The translations under genes were made by a program, and so were the position numbers. From assembly GCA_001774245.1 (NCBI GenBank), contig MEZF01000078.1, forward strand, positions 3,134 through 8,496: a stretch of 5,363 bases of DNA, read 5' to 3'. Below the pieces are notes generated by a model. That model was not told the DNA's origin and ran no database searches. It saw only the letters and a list, made by a program, of their open reading frames with translations. Shown here one piece after another: positions 4,426 to 5,363 of this stretch. Position 1 is the stretch's first letter; each line of letters starts with the position of its first letter. The DNA is from Candidatus Bathyarchaeota archaeon RBG_13_52_12. Its GTDB lineage: Archaea > Thermoproteota > Bathyarchaeia > TCS64.

Positions 4426-5363
4426 CTACTGGGAGGCCCAGAACTCGTCTGAGTGGGCCTCTGATCGCCCCTTCGTGTATGGGCAGACGCTAATGCATGT
4501 GCTGCAGTCCATCCCGTTGTCGCACCAATACTCGAAGCACTTCTCCGCGTCCATGTACCACTTCAGCGCCCCTGGGTTACTGCTCTTCGTCGCGGGCACC
4601 CAGTCGGGTTCGTCCTTGAAGCTTATGGCGTCGACCTCGCAGGCCTCAGCGCACCTCTTGCATCCACTGCAGAACTGGGTGACGCCGAAGTCGATTGGTT
4701 TGTCGGGGACGAGGGGAAGATCGGTGAAAACCTTGAAGAGGCGGACCCTGGGCCCAAACTCGGGCGTGATTAGGAGGCCGTGCCGCCCAAGCTGGCCAAG
4801 CCCCGCATCGATCGCCATGGGGACACTGAGCCCCACGTTGTTCCCTGCAGGGATCGCCGTGTAGCCGAGGTTTCTTATGAACTCAGCTAGGGTTGCGGAT
4901 ACGAACGACATCCTTGAATAGCCCGTTCCCGTCGCTGCACCCGCTGGCGCCTCCGGGGAAGTCGCAATGGCGAACTCGTCCATCTCTATCGCGCCCACCA
5001 CGGCGTACTTTACTCCTTCGGGCATTTCAAGGGGGGTGAGGTCGTACCTCTTGTTCATCTGCATCCAGAGGGGGTTGTAGGCAGCGACGCCGACGAGGCT
5101 CGCCCCGTAGAGCTTCGCCGCCTTCTTAACCTTCTTGGTCATCTCCACAGGGTCCCTCACCCTATAGCGGGTTTGGTACCACTTAGTGCCCATGAGGCTT
5201 GGGCCGAGGGGGCGTTCGATCCTATCCCAGCTCCATGCCTCTTGGAAGCATTCGTGGACGGTCCAAGCGGCCTCGGCTAGGGCGTAGTCAACACGTGTAT
5301 AGCCGGGTTTCCTTTCAGCGATATTTCGGAGCCCTGTCTTCTCCTCACTCCGCATATAGCCGG
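4426..5363 (-). CDS. rdhA: Reductive dehalogenase catalytic subunit, N-terminus cut by window edge
   Basis: A corrinoid and iron-sulfur enzyme of the RdhA family, which removes halogen from organohalides, often as a respiratory terminal reductase. Numbered from the ATG at 5353-5355, the first ferredoxin motif is CSGCKRCAEACE (Cys229, 232, 235, 239) and the second has Cys278, 284, 287 and 291 in DCSTCISVCPYTKG. Tyr146 (TGYSRMSF), Asn172 (PAGNNVGLSVPMAIDAGLG) and Arg205 (GPRVRLFKVFTDLPL) have the same 26- and 59-residue spacing as the PceA active-site Tyr246, Asn272 and Arg305, which I recall from its structure. Families usually exceed 400 residues with a Tat signal; here the frame is open to the right edge (GY before the Met), so the real start is outside and the ATG is internal. 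No rdhB anchor follows; rnpB does. Substrate unknown; homologous non-dehalogenating relatives (queuosine-reductase-like) are less likely given these residues. Confidence 0.85.
   Translation of the reverse strand, partial: GYMRSEEKTGLRNIAERKPGYTRVDYALAEAAWTVHECFQEAWSWDRIERPLGPSLMGTKWYQTRYRVRDPVEMTKKVKKAAKLYGASLVGVAAYNPLWMQMNKRYDLTPLEMPEGVKYAVVGAIEMDEFAIATSPEAPAGAATGTGYSRMSFVSATLAEFIRNLGYTAIPAGNNVGLSVPMAIDAGLGQLGRHGLLITPEFGPRVRLFKVFTDLPLVPDKPIDFGVTQFCSGCKRCAEACEVDAISFKDEPDWVPATKSSNPGALKWYMDAEKCFEYWCDNGMDCSTCISVCPYTKGRSEAHSDEFWASQ

Noticed and set aside
4475..4864. Plus-strand open frame of 129 codons
   Set aside because: Antisense shadow of the conserved reductive dehalogenase coding sequence.

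Overview
The window looks archaeal. The evidence is a type-A-like RNase P RNA gene on the minus strand with a TATA element about 27 nt before its 5' end, a tyrosine recombinase of the archaeal kind, TATA-like elements close to start codons, and T-tract gene ends. The lineage cannot be fixed from this sequence. The integrase style (YxxR box) and an archaeal reductive dehalogenase would fit an uncultured Thermoproteota or Bathyarchaeia-like genome, but that is a guess.

Right part (about 4088-5363, GC-rich): this reads as host chromosome. It holds the C-terminal two thirds of a reductive dehalogenase catalytic subunit (minus strand, cut by the right edge), with both 4Fe-4S motifs and the Tyr/Asn/Arg active-site set. 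The RNase P RNA gene (rnpB) follows directly on the same strand. Several open frames across it are artefacts of the GC-rich RNA.

Left part (1 to about 4087, clearly more AT-rich): this reads as an integrated mobile element (provirus, plasmid or similar). From its rnpB border leftwards it carries a tyrosine integrase without a usable start codon, an orphan PD-(D/E)XK restriction-type endonuclease, a gene-free stretch rich in inverted repeats, a small alpha/beta-barrel-like protein, and the C-terminal part of an AAA+-like ATPase with a winged-helix tail. That ATPase is cut by the left edge and is plausibly the element's replication or helicase protein.

Main observation: the integrase frame stays open upstream of its only canonical start (a GTG that would discard the DNA-binding core domain). 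It runs through a well-formed core-binding domain and into the 3' end of rnpB, where it ends at an in-frame stop, with no ATG, GTG or TTG on the way. The sequence changes character at exactly this point, and rnpB remains intact with a perfect P1 stem. This is what is expected if an element with its attachment site near the 5' end of its own integrase gene recombined into the 3' end of the RNase P RNA gene, splitting the integrase as SSV1-type elements do at tRNA genes. The other half-site and the integrase N-terminus should lie beyond the left edge.
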